Assembly: GCA_040386235.1 (NCBI GenBank)
Contig: JAZKGA010000001.1
Span: 248,001-312,000 of the forward strand
DNA from: JAZKGA01 sp040386235
GTDB taxonomy: Bacteria > Pseudomonadota > Alphaproteobacteria > Micavibrionales > Micavibrionaceae
Direction of reading: 5' to 3'
Length of the DNA stretch: 64,000 bases
Position 1 is the stretch's first letter. Each line of letters opens with the position of its first letter. The position numbers and the translations under genes were made by a program. Shown here in pieces: positions 42,299 to 51,501 of the stretch. Below the pieces are notes generated by a model, which worked only from the letters and a program-made list of their open reading frames with translations, did not search any database and was not told the origin of the DNA.

Positions 42299-45241
42299 GT
42301 GCAAACGGAACAAAAAATTACGACTATGACCGTTGTTAAATACGCCGTATTGCCGCGCGTATTGCCCCGGATTTACGACCTTTTTGGGACGGGATTTGCG
42401 ACACTCGCCTATTTCATGGCGCTTGTTTTTGCCGCCACGCGCCTGCTGCCGCCTGGCCATCCCTACTTAATGGCCAATAATATTGGCCGTTTCGGCATTC
42501 GTCACGTCTTTGCCGCTGCGTTTAATAATATCGTTATGGACCGCCGCAATATCGACCAGATCATTGTGCTGTTTATGCTGTTGCTGGCCATTGCCTTGCT
42601 TATGATTCAGGTTGGCCTGTTGCTGTACGGCTTTGCTGTGCCGGCTGCACATGCTTTCACCAATATGTTCACAATTACGCCCGACCGGGCGCAGAATGAT
42701 ATCGCCTTTATCCTGCTGGACCGGGTTTTCGGGATTCCTGGCCTGTATAATTCCTGTGTCTCTACCTCTAATTGCCTGGGCATGGATGCCGATTTCAATT
42801 TTGATCCTGACAATCCGATCTATACCCCGCCGACCTTCCCCTGGCCGTTCCACCGCGCCCTGCACAGCCTGTTTGCCTTTTACAGCACGGCTTTGCTGAT
42901 CGTGGCCGCGATGATCATCATGTATTTCGTGATGGTGATCGCCGTTGAAACGGCGCAGACGGGCACACCGTTCGGCAAGCGTTTCAATACTGTCTGGGCG
43001 CCTATCCGCCTGGTGGTTGCACTTGGCCTGCTGGTGCCCCTGTCAAACGGCATGAACGCCGCACAGTACATCGTGCTGCATTCCGCGAAATACGGATCGA
43101 ACCTGGCATCGAACGGCTGGGTCGGCTTTAACCAAAGCCTTCAGGCCGAATTCATGAGCGGCAATGAAATGGTTGCCTCGCCCAGCATTCCGAACCTGCA
43201 CAACCTGGTGTCCTTCATGACGCTGGCCCGTGCCTGCCAGATCGTTGAAGATACGGGATTCCACCCCACCTATCATACGGCCGGTGACAAGGATCAGATC
43301 CTGAATGAAACATCCGGCAATTACACCGGAACCGGATCAACACAGGCCAGCCGGGTAAAAGCCACGGGCGGAGCCCCAGGCGGCGGTGCGACATCTGCCG
43401 GTGCGGATGCCAGTATTGATAAAGTTCATATGTATATGGTCCAGCACCCGTTGCGCGCCAACAACCGGATGGTCACTGACAATACCGGCGTCGGCCAGTT
43501 GAAGATCGACGATGTGCTGACCTTCACCCGGAATACGGATGTCACCGTGCGCTTTGGCGATGGCGGTGTCGCAAACCGGGAGAATGAAATTGAGCTTGGG
43601 AATGTCAGCCCGGATTGCGGCGAATTGACCCTGTCGGTTCAGGATTTCCGCTATGAAGGCCCGCGCCTGATTATGCAGGCCTATCTGAACGCTATCGACA
43701 GATTGTGGTATGATGAGCGGATCATCAGCGTGGCGATGTGGTACGTGAACCGCAACCACCGCGATATCCGGTCCCCGGATGGACAAATGATTGCACCTTA
43801 CAAGAATTTAAGCGTTCATGGCGGCGCGAGTGCCAGCAACATCCTGAACAACGCTGTCAATCCATCCTATGACATCGCAGCCGCACTGGCCGCTATCACT
43901 GCCGATATCCGCGCCGACATGTTAAAAGCACGGAACGAGGCCGTCAAAGCAGAACAACAGGGCTATGCCCGCGGTGGTACGTCATCCGCCGGTGGCCAGT
44001 CCCGTTTCGCCATTCCTGCACAATTGCTGGAACGCGGGTGGGGCGGTGCCGGTATCTGGTACAACAAGATTGCCGAATTAAACGGCGCGATGGTCGCCAG
44101 CCTGGCCAACGCCCCGAAAATCAGCCGTTATCCACGGGTGATGAGTGAGATTTGTTCGGAACGTCGCGCGACGGCCAAGGACGTAAACGGTATTGCCTGT
44201 TTCGAACCGGTCAACACCGCCGACCGAACCCAAACGACGACGGGCCGCCGTGGCCCCGAAGATGCCGCCATCGGCCGCGCACTGTACAGCGTTGTGCGGG
44301 ACGGCGAACGCTTCGAAAGTGATTTCCGCGACATCCCCAAAACGGGCAACGTGATCTTCGACATGATTAACACGCTGTTCGGGACCGAAGCCTTGTTAAA
44401 CTTGCGCAGTCCGGAAAACCGCGATGTGCATCCGCTGGCGCAATTGGCGGCGGTCGGGCGCGGCCTGATTAACGCGACAATCACCAACCTGACCTTCGGC
44501 TTTGCTGCGAAACTGGGGACGATTCCGACCTCGGGCGGTGCGTCACAGCTGCTGGGAACAATTGGGGGCCTGCTGTTAAGCGTTGCGACACTGACGATGA
44601 CCGTCGGCTTCGTCTTGTACTACGTTATTCCTTTCCTGCCGTTCCTGTACTTCTTCTTTGCTGTGGGCACGTGGGTCAAAGGGATATTCGAGGCCGTGGT
44701 CGGCGTGCCGCTATGGGCCCTGGCACATTTGCGCATTGACGGGAACGGCTTGCCGGGTGATGCGGCCACGAACGGCTATTTCATGATCTTTGAGATTTTC
44801 CTGCGACCGATCTTAAGCGTCTTCGGATTGCTGGCGGCTGTTACAACCTTTGCCGCGTCGGCCCACGTGCTGAACGACATCTTCCCCGATGTTCTGGCGA
44901 ACGTCACCGGCTTTGACCAATCAGCCGCTGGCGCAAACCCAGGATTGATTGAGAAGATGCGTGGCCCGGTTGACCAGCTGTTCTTCACAGTTCTGTACGC
45001 GATTATCATGTACATGCTGGCCACCACCTCGTTCAAGCTGATCGACCAGATCCCGAACCAGATCATACGCTGGATGGGCTCGTCGGCCTCCACCTTCTCT
45101 GACTTCAACCAAGACAGCGCGCAGCAGCTGACTCAATACGCCGCTATTTCCGGTAGCACGATTATTCAGCAGTCGGTTGGCCAGGTCAGTAATGCGATGG
45201 ACGGCGTCAGTAAGATGAAGGGCCTGTTCTCAGACAAATAA
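42299..45241 (+). CDS. DotA/TraY family membrane protein, copy 3
   Basis: 980 residues from a GTG start (AGAGGG just upstream); ATG 42326 is an alternative. Architecture matches copies 1 and 2: helices near 30-50, 80-115, 195-220 and 230-250, a central region with Cys near 313 and 440 (DCGELTL), the RGWGGAGIWYNKIAELNG element, and the core VLYYVIPFLPFLYFFF...VGVPLWALAHLRIDGNG. It has a larger central insertion, Gly/Ala/Ser-rich around 340-385. Followed by a strong bidirectional terminator. Separated from copy 2 by its own AT-rich leader, so it probably has its own promoter. Confidence 0.85.
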   Translation: MQTEQKITTMTVVKYAVLPRVLPRIYDLFGTGFATLAYFMALVFAATRLLPPGHPYLMANNIGRFGIRHVFAAAFNNIVMDRRNIDQIIVLFMLLLAIALLMIQVGLLLYGFAVPAAHAFTNMFTITPDRAQNDIAFILLDRVFGIPGLYNSCVSTSNCLGMDADFNFDPDNPIYTPPTFPWPFHRALHSLFAFYSTALLIVAAMIIMYFVMVIAVETAQTGTPFGKRFNTVWAPIRLVVALGLLVPLSNGMNAAQYIVLHSAKYGSNLASNGWVGFNQSLQAEFMSGNEMVASPSIPNLHNLVSFMTLARACQIVEDTGFHPTYHTAGDKDQILNETSGNYTGTGSTQASRVKATGGAPGGGATSAGADASIDKVHMYMVQHPLRANNRMVTDNTGVGQLKIDDVLTFTRNTDVTVRFGDGGVANRENEIELGNVSPDCGELTLSVQDFRYEGPRLIMQAYLNAIDRLWYDERIISVAMWYVNRNHRDIRSPDGQMIAPYKNLSVHGGASASNILNNAVNPSYDIAAALAAITADIRADMLKARNEAVKAEQQGYARGGTSSAGGQSRFAIPAQLLERGWGGAGIWYNKIAELNGAMVASLANAPKISRYPRVMSEICSERRATAKDVNGIACFEPVNTADRTQTTTGRRGPEDAAIGRALYSVVRDGERFESDFRDIPKTGNVIFDMINTLFGTEALLNLRSPENRDVHPLAQLAAVGRGLINATITNLTFGFAAKLGTIPTSGGASQLLGTIGGLLLSVATLTMTVGFVLYYVIPFLPFLYFFFAVGTWVKGIFEAVVGVPLWALAHLRIDGNGLPGDAATNGYFMIFEIFLRPILSVFGLLAAVTTFAASAHVLNDIFPDVLANVTGFDQSAAGANPGLIEKMRGPVDQLFFTVLYAIIMYMLATTSFKLIDQIPNQIIRWMGSSASTFSDFNQDSAQQLTQYAAISGSTIIQQSVGQVSNAMDGVSKMKGLFSDK

Positions 45242-45261
45242 TCCTGGGTTACAGACACAAG

Positions 45262-45289
45262 AAAAAGGCGGCCCGCAGGCCGCCTTTTT
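45262..45289. terminator. Bidirectional terminator between DotA/TraY copy 3 and mlaC
   Basis: A perfect 9-bp stem AAGGCGGCC/GGCCGCCTT with loop CGCA, flanked by A and T runs. It serves both converging genes. Confidence 0.93.
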
Positions 45290-45309
45290 GAATGGGAAAA
45301 CCGGCTGGC

Positions 45310-45987
45310 TTAGGAAGATTTGCCGGAAACCTTTGCTTGCAAGTGCTGAATCAGGTGGGACACTTTGCCCCCGCCCTGCTGAATAATCGAGGCGAATTCC
45401 GCGCGCTGTGTCACGCTCATGCTCACGCCCTCAACAATCACATCGACAACGCGCATATTACTGCCGTTGTGACGGATGCGCCAGTCGATACGCACCTTTT
45501 GGCCTGAACCAGCCGGCACGATATAAGACGTTACAAGCGAATCTGACCCGGCCAGCGGCTGAACGCCCTGAACCTGAACCTTTTCGCCTTCATATTCATC
45601 AAAACGTGTCGCGTACACTTCGACAACCATGTTGCTGAACAGTTTTAAATATTGCTGCTGCTCAGCTGGTGTGGCAACGCGCCAGTTGGTGCCCAGGGCA
45701 AACCGACCGATTGTGTTCAGATCAAAATTGCGGGTCAGCAGGGACCGGAATTTCGCTTTCTTTTGCGCTTGGCTCAGCGATGTATCCTCCAGGAACGCCA
45801 GGCCTTCTTGTGTCACCCGGGTGACAAAATTCAAGGCGGCCGTGTTTTGCGTCGCGGTGGCCACTGAAACAACAGCGGACGGTGTCGCAACAGGCGAAAC
45901 GGGCATTGTCAAAGGACCGGCAAAAGCGGGTGCCGCGATCATAACAGCCATCATGCTGCCCATCAAATATGTGGTGGTTTTGTTCAT
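45310..45987 (-). CDS. mlaC: MlaC-type phospholipid-binding periplasmic protein (toluene tolerance Ttg2D family)
   Basis: 225 residues from ATG 45987, which has a clear AGAGGG site; the upstream extension to 46068 runs into the terminator. The signal peptide ends AFA (about residue 21). The mature protein shows FVTRVTQEGLAFLEDTS, LTRNFDLNTIGRFALG and VDWRIR-like motifs of the MlaC fold. It shuttles phospholipids between the outer-membrane MlaA complex and the inner-membrane MlaFEDB complex. mlaA is just upstream on the same strand but separated by a terminator. The permease genes are not in the window. Confidence 0.9.
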   Translation of the reverse strand: MNKTTTYLMGSMMAVMIAAPAFAGPLTMPVSPVATPSAVVSVATATQNTAALNFVTRVTQEGLAFLEDTSLSQAQKKAKFRSLLTRNFDLNTIGRFALGTNWRVATPAEQQQYLKLFSNMVVEVYATRFDEYEGEKVQVQGVQPLAGSDSLVTSYIVPAGSGQKVRIDWRIRHNGSNMRVVDVIVEGVSMSVTQRAEFASIIQQGGGKVSHLIQHLQAKVSGKSS

Positions 45988-46042
45988 TGTTAACCCTCTA
46001 AAAGCCAATACTGTTCTAAGATAGACCTGTGTGACAGAAAAA

Positions 46043-46080
46043 AAAGAGGCTGGCAAGGATTTTGCCAACCTCTTCTTTTT
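46043..46080. terminator. Terminator between mlaA and mlaC
   Basis: A long stem (AAGAGGCTGGCAA with TTGCCAACCTCTT, one C-A mismatch) and T-rich runs on both strands. On the minus strand it follows mlaA, suggesting that mlaC has separate or attenuated transcription. Confidence 0.85.
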
Positions 46081-46095
46081 AGCCAGTTGTTGTTA

Positions 46096-46854
46096 TCAGT
46101 ATTCAGGAATATCGACTGTCGCGCCGTTGCTGCTTTGGTCTGAAACCGCAGCGGCACGGTATTGTACGTACGTACTGCGCATCGCGGCATAGTAATCAAC
46201 CGAGTTTTTCTTCAGATCAGTGGTCAGATCCAGGTATTCTTCGCGCATGTCAATCGCACGTGCGGCAATACGGGCCACGATCAGATCTTCATGGCCTGTG
46301 TTATCCAACCAGATGTTCACCGGGTCGGCGATCGTATCAACAGCCAGACCGGTCGCATCGCGAACAGAGCTTGGGCCAATGATCGGCAGCACGACATAAG
46401 CGCCGTGGTCCAGACCCCAGACGGCCAGTGTCTGACCGAAATCTTCGTCTTCATGCGGAATGCCCGCTTCTGCCGCGACATCAAACAAGCCGCCAATCCC
46501 GATAGTGGTATTGATCAAAGCGCGCATGGTGGAAGCAGCCGTGCCTTCGACATCGCCTTGCAAGGCTTGGTTGGCGACGATAACCGGGCTTTCCAGGTTG
46601 CGCAGGAAATTACGGACCGACGTACGGACGGGTTTCGGCACAGCGGCGCGATACCCTTGGGCGATTGGCTTCAGCGTCACACTGTCCACCGCGTCGTTGA
46701 ATTTGAAAATGCCGCGGTTTACGGATTCGGCAGGATCGGCGATTTCACCGTTTGTAGAGTTACCGCCCGTCGCACACCCGGTTAGACCGAGCAGGGCCGC
46801 CATTGCAACCGTCGCCATCACTGTTTTGAATGTATTACCCGCCGACATACGCAT
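46096..46854 (-). CDS. mlaA: MlaA (VacJ) outer-membrane lipoprotein
   Basis: 252 residues. Signal peptide with lipobox LTGC (about residues 23-27). Characteristic segments are DPAESVNRGIFKFNDAVD, VRNFLRNLESPVIVANQALQGD, and FGQTLAVWGLDHGAYVVLPIIGPSSVRDATG. It removes phospholipids from the outer leaflet of the outer membrane with porin partners. In the window it neighbours mlaC and the lptFG pair. The mature N-terminus is Asn/Ser/Gly-rich. No anomaly. Confidence 0.94.
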   Translation of the reverse strand: MRMSAGNTFKTVMATVAMAALLGLTGCATGGNSTNGEIADPAESVNRGIFKFNDAVDSVTLKPIAQGYRAAVPKPVRTSVRNFLRNLESPVIVANQALQGDVEGTAASTMRALINTTIGIGGLFDVAAEAGIPHEDEDFGQTLAVWGLDHGAYVVLPIIGPSSVRDATGLAVDTIADPVNIWLDNTGHEDLIVARIAARAIDMREEYLDLTTDLKKNSVDYYAAMRSTYVQYRAAAVSDQSSNGATVDIPEY

Positions 46855-47019
46855 ACCCTTTCAAGGAATTTTATTATTAAAGACACACCATTTTGTACCT
46901 ATGGCCAGTAAAACACACAGGATTTACCAAAGTCTTAACAAGATTTACCGATTTGGCAAGCCCTGACATTAAATTTTTTAGTAAAATCCGATAGTTAGTC
47001 CATGGTATTATGTTAATTA
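46855..47019. other. AT-rich gap upstream of mlaA
   Basis: 165 bases between lptG and mlaA, markedly AT-rich. Likely contains the mlaA promoter, but no unambiguous -35/-10 pair is visible. A 13-base palindrome GTTAATTATTAAC at 47012-47024 overlaps the lptG stop codon. No ORF. Confidence 0.5.
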
Positions 47020-48129
47020 TTAACCATCTTCCTGGGCCAATAGGATGCCAACAGTCAGCAGAACCACGATCAAACTGGGCGCCCAAGCGGCCAACAGTAA
47101 CGGAATCTGGTGCGCGCCCCCCAGGGCCTGCAGAAACGTGCTGAAGAAAAAGATACCCAGGCCTGAGAGCGCGCCGGCCAAAATGGCGGCGAATAATCCC
47201 TGCTGCAATCGGTGTGGTCGGAACGACACCGTGGCGGCCAGCAGGATCATCGCCATGTAAAAGACGGGCTGCGCGAATAACGTGTGCAGATACATCCGCA
47301 TCGATGACGTATCGAACCCCGTGGCCTCAAGCGTTTCGATATATTTCGGCAGGCTCCAGAACGACATCGCACTGGGCGCGGCAAAGCTTTCGATCAAATC
47401 TTCATGTGTCAGGTCGGTCGGCAGAACAAAGCTTGGTTGCATCTGGGGCAAATTGCCTGGCTTACTGACCATCGCATTATCAAATACCCACGCGCCCTGG
47501 CGCAGGGTCGCCATACCCGCGTCCACCCGCTGGTAATACGTGTCATCCTTGCGGAAATAGACCGTCATGACGCCGTCCAGTTTCCAGGTTTTTGTGTTCA
47601 GGCTTTGGGCGTACAGCAAAGCGTACCCCCCCTCAACCGGCTGGCGCAACCACAACCCCTGCTTTGAAAGCGTGACCATGCTTTGCTGTTGCTTCAAATG
47701 CACGTTTTCCAGCACTTGATAACGTGTCAAAAGCATCGCCCCGATGGGATTTATCAGCGTACTCATGATCACGCCGATTACGCTGACCAGCAATAAGACA
47801 GGCCCCAGAATCTGCCAGATCGAATACCCGGCGGCGCGCAAAATAGTGAATTCGTGATGACGGTTCAAACCCCAGAATAACAGCATGGCGCTAAACAGGA
47901 TCGCGAACGGGCTGATCTGCTGCCCCACATCGGGCAGCTTTAAGATGGCCATTTCAAACAGCAGGACAAGGGGAACGCCGTCGCCCTTTGACGCCCGCCG
48001 CATCAATTCAACAACATCGAACAGATAAACGACCGCCAAAAGTGACAGGCAGAACCCCAGAAAGGTTATGGCATAACGGCGTACCATGTACCAAAACAAC
48101 GTCGGCGGCGGGAATATGGCGGCTTGCAT
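47020..48129 (-). CDS. lptG: LPS export permease LptG
   Basis: 369 residues from ATG 48129. Six predicted membrane helices, three at each end, around a periplasmic jellyroll. The N-terminus LFWYMVRRYAITFLGF and LNRHHEFTILRAAGYS are typical of LptG. It forms the LptB2FG transporter core with LptF. The start overlaps the lptF stop (TGATG). LptB should be elsewhere. Confidence 0.92.
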   Translation of the reverse strand: MQAAIFPPPTLFWYMVRRYAITFLGFCLSLLAVVYLFDVVELMRRASKGDGVPLVLLFEMAILKLPDVGQQISPFAILFSAMLLFWGLNRHHEFTILRAAGYSIWQILGPVLLLVSVIGVIMSTLINPIGAMLLTRYQVLENVHLKQQQSMVTLSKQGLWLRQPVEGGYALLYAQSLNTKTWKLDGVMTVYFRKDDTYYQRVDAGMATLRQGAWVFDNAMVSKPGNLPQMQPSFVLPTDLTHEDLIESFAAPSAMSFWSLPKYIETLEATGFDTSSMRMYLHTLFAQPVFYMAMILLAATVSFRPHRLQQGLFAAILAGALSGLGIFFFSTFLQALGGAHQIPLLLAAWAPSLIVVLLTVGILLAQEDG

Positions 48130-49247
48130 CAGATGCTGACCTCCACCCATGGGAACGGTTTATTGTGGCCGCCGCGCAGGCGATAAAAAGCGAGCATGAT
48201 GACCGCCAACGGCACAAAAACCACCCCATACATTATCAGGATCCCAATATCATTATTCTTGCTGACATTATACGCGGCCAAATAAAGGCCCTGCAGCACC
48301 GCAATCGGCACCAACGCAAAAGTCAGGCGCAGCGGCTGGTTGTGTCGGGTATAGGCTCCGGCAAGCATGGCCAGCAGCGCGATGCCACCGAACGTCAGAA
48401 TCATAAAGGGCGCACTGACACGCTTGTGAATTTCAACGCGCGCCTGGCGGGCCAAGTCTGCCTGACCCTGCAGGGCACGCACCAACGGAATAATTGTCAT
48501 CTCGTCCGCTTCCAGATCCCTGGTATCTGACACTTTGTCGTTTGAAGGCAGGTCAATACTGTAACTGTTGAATTGCAGACGCTGTAACGCTTTATCATCC
48601 GGACGCAGGACCTGACGCGCGCCATCATACACCAACACCTGATATCCTTCATCCGTGATGACCACCTGGCCACGCTTGGCGAATACTGTCACTGGCCCGG
48701 TTTTGGGATTGCGTGTATCATGGATCAGAAGGCCTTGGAACTCCCCATTCCCGGCCTTTTTACGCACATACACAGTTACGCCGTCACCCAGCGTGTTAAA
48801 CACCCCTTCGCGCAGCATCATGGCAGAGAATTCAGACCGAATGACATGGCGAACATGCTGCATCTGCTGCAGAGTCAGCGGGGTGATCCACAACGTCGTC
48901 ACGATCATGAAGATACAGCCGACCACGCCCATCCGCACCGCTGGACGCGCCAGCTGCGTCGGCGATGCGCCCGTTGCCTTCATGACCACCAATTCCGAAT
49001 CGCCCTGCAGGCGTTGATAGGTAAATAGAATCGCCACCGCAAAACCCAGTGGCAGGATAATTTCAAGAAACCGGGGCAGAACAAGAAAACTTAAGGCAAA
49101 AAACAACCCGGACGAGGCCCCCGCACTGACAACTAAGTCCAAAAAACGCAAGGATTGCGTCAATAGAATGACCGCCGACAGCACACCTGTGATGAACAAG
49201 GTCGCAATCAGCAGGTTTCGGCCAATATAGCGGGTTAAAACGTGCAT
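48129..49247 (-). CDS. lptF: LPS export permease LptF
   Basis: 372 residues. N-terminal helices (LIATLFITGVLSAVILLTQ; LVLPRFLEIILPLGFAVAILF) precede ELVVMKATGASPTQLARP, the coupling-helix region contacting LptB. A beta-jellyroll domain and three C-terminal helices follow. The pair lptF-lptG is the universal arrangement. Divergent from pepA with a 101-base gap. Confidence 0.92.
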   Translation of the reverse strand: MHVLTRYIGRNLLIATLFITGVLSAVILLTQSLRFLDLVVSAGASSGLFFALSFLVLPRFLEIILPLGFAVAILFTYQRLQGDSELVVMKATGASPTQLARPAVRMGVVGCIFMIVTTLWITPLTLQQMQHVRHVIRSEFSAMMLREGVFNTLGDGVTVYVRKKAGNGEFQGLLIHDTRNPKTGPVTVFAKRGQVVITDEGYQVLVYDGARQVLRPDDKALQRLQFNSYSIDLPSNDKVSDTRDLEADEMTIIPLVRALQGQADLARQARVEIHKRVSAPFMILTFGGIALLAMLAGAYTRHNQPLRLTFALVPIAVLQGLYLAAYNVSKNNDIGILIMYGVVFVPLAVIMLAFYRLRGGHNKPFPWVEVSI

Positions 49248-49348
49248 CGTGTGATAAATTCAGTGTTTTCGGTGTTTACAGCCAAATACAAGGTGTTAAT
49301 GTGAGTATCGTTATTTTTCACCATACCATATAAACGGAAAGTCTTCTG

Positions 49349-51052
49349 ATGGCCACCAAAACCTCAAAAAAACCTGTTGTTGCCACCCCACGCTATGACA
49401 GCCTGCCGACAACAACCCTGGTGACAAAGAATAAGGCGGTGGCCGATAATGACGCCGCGTTGGTGATTTTTGCAGCTGAGGGTGGCCAGCCTTTGATCGC
49501 CGGATGGCCGAAACGGGCGCCACTTCGCAAATACCTGTCATTCCAGCTGAAACGCACGGATTTCACCGGTAAAAACGGCCAGGTTTTGACGTTACGTCCC
49601 CCTGTCGGATTGGGGACCGGCCTGGTTATTCTGGTCGGCCTTGGCAATGCGACATCCTTGCAAACCCTGGCACTAGAGGCCATGGGCGGCCGTTTGGTCG
49701 GTGCATTAGCGCGTGAGAATTTTACGACAGCCACCCTGTTGCTGGGCAACGATGTGGCCCGCGCAACACGCAAATCCGGCTTCAGTATCAGCACGGTGGC
49801 CGCACACATGGTCACCGGCCTGCGCCTGGGGCAATATCATTTTGGCCGCTATAAAACACCGAAGGCAGATAAAAAAGATACAACGCTGACTAAGCTGCAC
49901 GTTGTCACACCGGACCGGAGTCTTGGAAAAGCTTTAGAGCCGTTGAACGGCATGATCGCGGGAATCACGCTGGCCCGCGATGTGGTCAGCGAACCGCCAA
50001 ATGTGATCAATCCGACCACCTATTCGCAATTAATCAAAGAGACGTTGGAGCCTGTGGGCGTCAAAGTCACGATCATTGATGCGACACAGGCCAAGGCAAT
50101 GGGCATGGGTGGCCTGGTCGGCGTTGGGCAGGGATCGCAAACGCCGCCTTGCTTGGTTGTCATGGAATGGGCCGGCAAAAACGCTGGCAAGGGCAAGCCG
50201 CTGAAAAACATTCCTGCTTTCGTGGGCAAGGGCGTCACCTTTGACACGGGTGGATATTCCATAAAGCCGGCAAACGGCATGCACGACATGAAATACGATA
50301 TGGGCGGATCAGCGGCCGTGATCGGCGCGATGTACGCCATGGCGTTACAGCAATCCGTTAAGCCAGCCGTCGGCATTGTTGCCCTTGCGGAAAACATGGT
50401 TGACCAGTCGGCCTATCGTCCTGGCGACATTCTGCATTTATATGGCGGCAAGACGGTTGAGGTGCTGAACACCGACGCCGAAGGCCGCTTGGTCCTGGCT
50501 GACGCGCTGACCTATATCCAAAAAACCTATGACCCGTCTTTGGTGATTGACCTGGCAACACTGACCGGTGCCATACGTGTGGCATTGGGCACTGAAATCG
50601 CCGGCGTGTTCGTGAATGACGACACATTGTGGGCCAGTCTTGAGCAAGCCAGCGCCAGCAGTGGCAGCCGCGTCTGGCGTATGCCGCTTGATCCGATGTT
50701 CCATCGCATGATCGAAAGCGACGTTGCTGATCTGATGAATATCGGCGGGTGGTCAGGTCTGGGCGGGTCGTGTACCGCCGCCGCCTTCCTGGAATCATTC
50801 ATCGATGCCAAGCGTCCCTGGGCGCACATTGATATTGCAGGCACCGCCTGGGCCACCGCCGCGTCGCCAACCACACCAAAAGGCGCGACAGGATATGGCG
50901 TACGCCTGTTGTTAGACCTGGCGCAAGCCCAAGGGGCCCGCAAACCACGGATGGTGAAGCGTCGTCGTAAGGCCCTGGCAAATGCTGTGGCCACGCCTGG
51001 CGTTGTAAAAAAACGCGGCCGTCCGCCAGGGGCTAAAGTAAAAGCGAAATAA
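49349..51052 (+). CDS. pepA: Leucyl aminopeptidase (M17, PepA) with basic AT-hook-like tail
   Basis: 567 residues, longer than the usual 500. Catalytic core: FVGKGVTFDTGGYSIKPANGMHDMKYDMGGSAAV (metal ligands and catalytic Lys) and NTDAEGRLVLADAL (metal ligands, with the catalytic Arg), roughly residues 290-385. The last 45 residues are unusual: KPRMVKRRRK and VKKRGRPPGAKVKAK, the latter containing KRGRPPG, close to the AT-hook core. E. coli PepA is also a DNA-binding protein in XerCD recombination and carAB control, so the tail may add DNA contact. holC follows after 2 bases. Confidence 0.93.
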   Translation: MATKTSKKPVVATPRYDSLPTTTLVTKNKAVADNDAALVIFAAEGGQPLIAGWPKRAPLRKYLSFQLKRTDFTGKNGQVLTLRPPVGLGTGLVILVGLGNATSLQTLALEAMGGRLVGALARENFTTATLLLGNDVARATRKSGFSISTVAAHMVTGLRLGQYHFGRYKTPKADKKDTTLTKLHVVTPDRSLGKALEPLNGMIAGITLARDVVSEPPNVINPTTYSQLIKETLEPVGVKVTIIDATQAKAMGMGGLVGVGQGSQTPPCLVVMEWAGKNAGKGKPLKNIPAFVGKGVTFDTGGYSIKPANGMHDMKYDMGGSAAVIGAMYAMALQQSVKPAVGIVALAENMVDQSAYRPGDILHLYGGKTVEVLNTDAEGRLVLADALTYIQKTYDPSLVIDLATLTGAIRVALGTEIAGVFVNDDTLWASLEQASASSGSRVWRMPLDPMFHRMIESDVADLMNIGGWSGLGGSCTAAAFLESFIDAKRPWAHIDIAGTAWATAASPTTPKGATGYGVRLLLDLAQAQGARKPRMVKRRRKALANAVATPGVVKKRGRPPGAKVKAK

Positions 51053-51054
51053 CC

Positions 51055-51501
51055 ATGGCCGATATCCGGTTTTATCATCTGCAGTCCAAAACATTGGATC
51101 AGGCCTTGCCAGACTTACTGGTAAAAGCCCTGGCCGGTGGTAAACGGATCGTGATCCGCACGCCCAATCATGCTGAGACGCAGCGGTTAAGCGCGCATTT
51201 ATGGGTATGCCGCCGCGATGACATCCTGCCGCACGGCACAAAAGATGATGGCCTGGCGCAATACCAGCCGATCTGGATCACCGACCAGAACGAAAACCCA
51301 AATCGGGCGGATATGCTGGTTGTGACACAAGGCGTGGCTGCACCAACGGATGGGTTCTCCTTGATCTGCGATATGTTTGACGGGCAGGTAGACGCGGAAG
51401 TAACAGGCGCACGTACACGGTTCAAATCAGCCCGCGATGCGGGCCATACCGTCACCTACTGGCAACAAAAACCAACCGGCGGGTGGGAGCAAAAGGGGTA
51501 G
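51055..51501 (+). CDS. holC: DNA polymerase III chi subunit
   Basis: 148 residues. Family features: IRFYHLQSKTLDQALPDLLVKALAGGKRIVIRTPNHAETQRLSAHLWVCRRDDILPHGTKDDG and LVVTQGVAAPTDGFSLICDMFDG. The chi subunit connects the clamp loader to SSB. pepA-holC is a widely conserved pair. The 3' end overlaps the convergent hypothetical gene by 50 bases. Confidence 0.93.
   Translation: MADIRFYHLQSKTLDQALPDLLVKALAGGKRIVIRTPNHAETQRLSAHLWVCRRDDILPHGTKDDGLAQYQPIWITDQNENPNRADMLVVTQGVAAPTDGFSLICDMFDGQVDAEVTGARTRFKSARDAGHTVTYWQQKPTGGWEQKG

Noticed and set aside
36513..45241. Conjugative plasmid or integrated element containing the DotA/TraY genes
   Set aside because: No relaxase, integrase, transposase or other tra/dot genes are present, base composition matches the neighbours, and the flanking genes are ordinary chromosomal ones.
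47012..47024. 13-base palindrome GTTAATTATTAAC as an operator
   Set aside because: It overlaps the lptG stop codon in a very AT-rich gap and has no second copy near other genes seen here.
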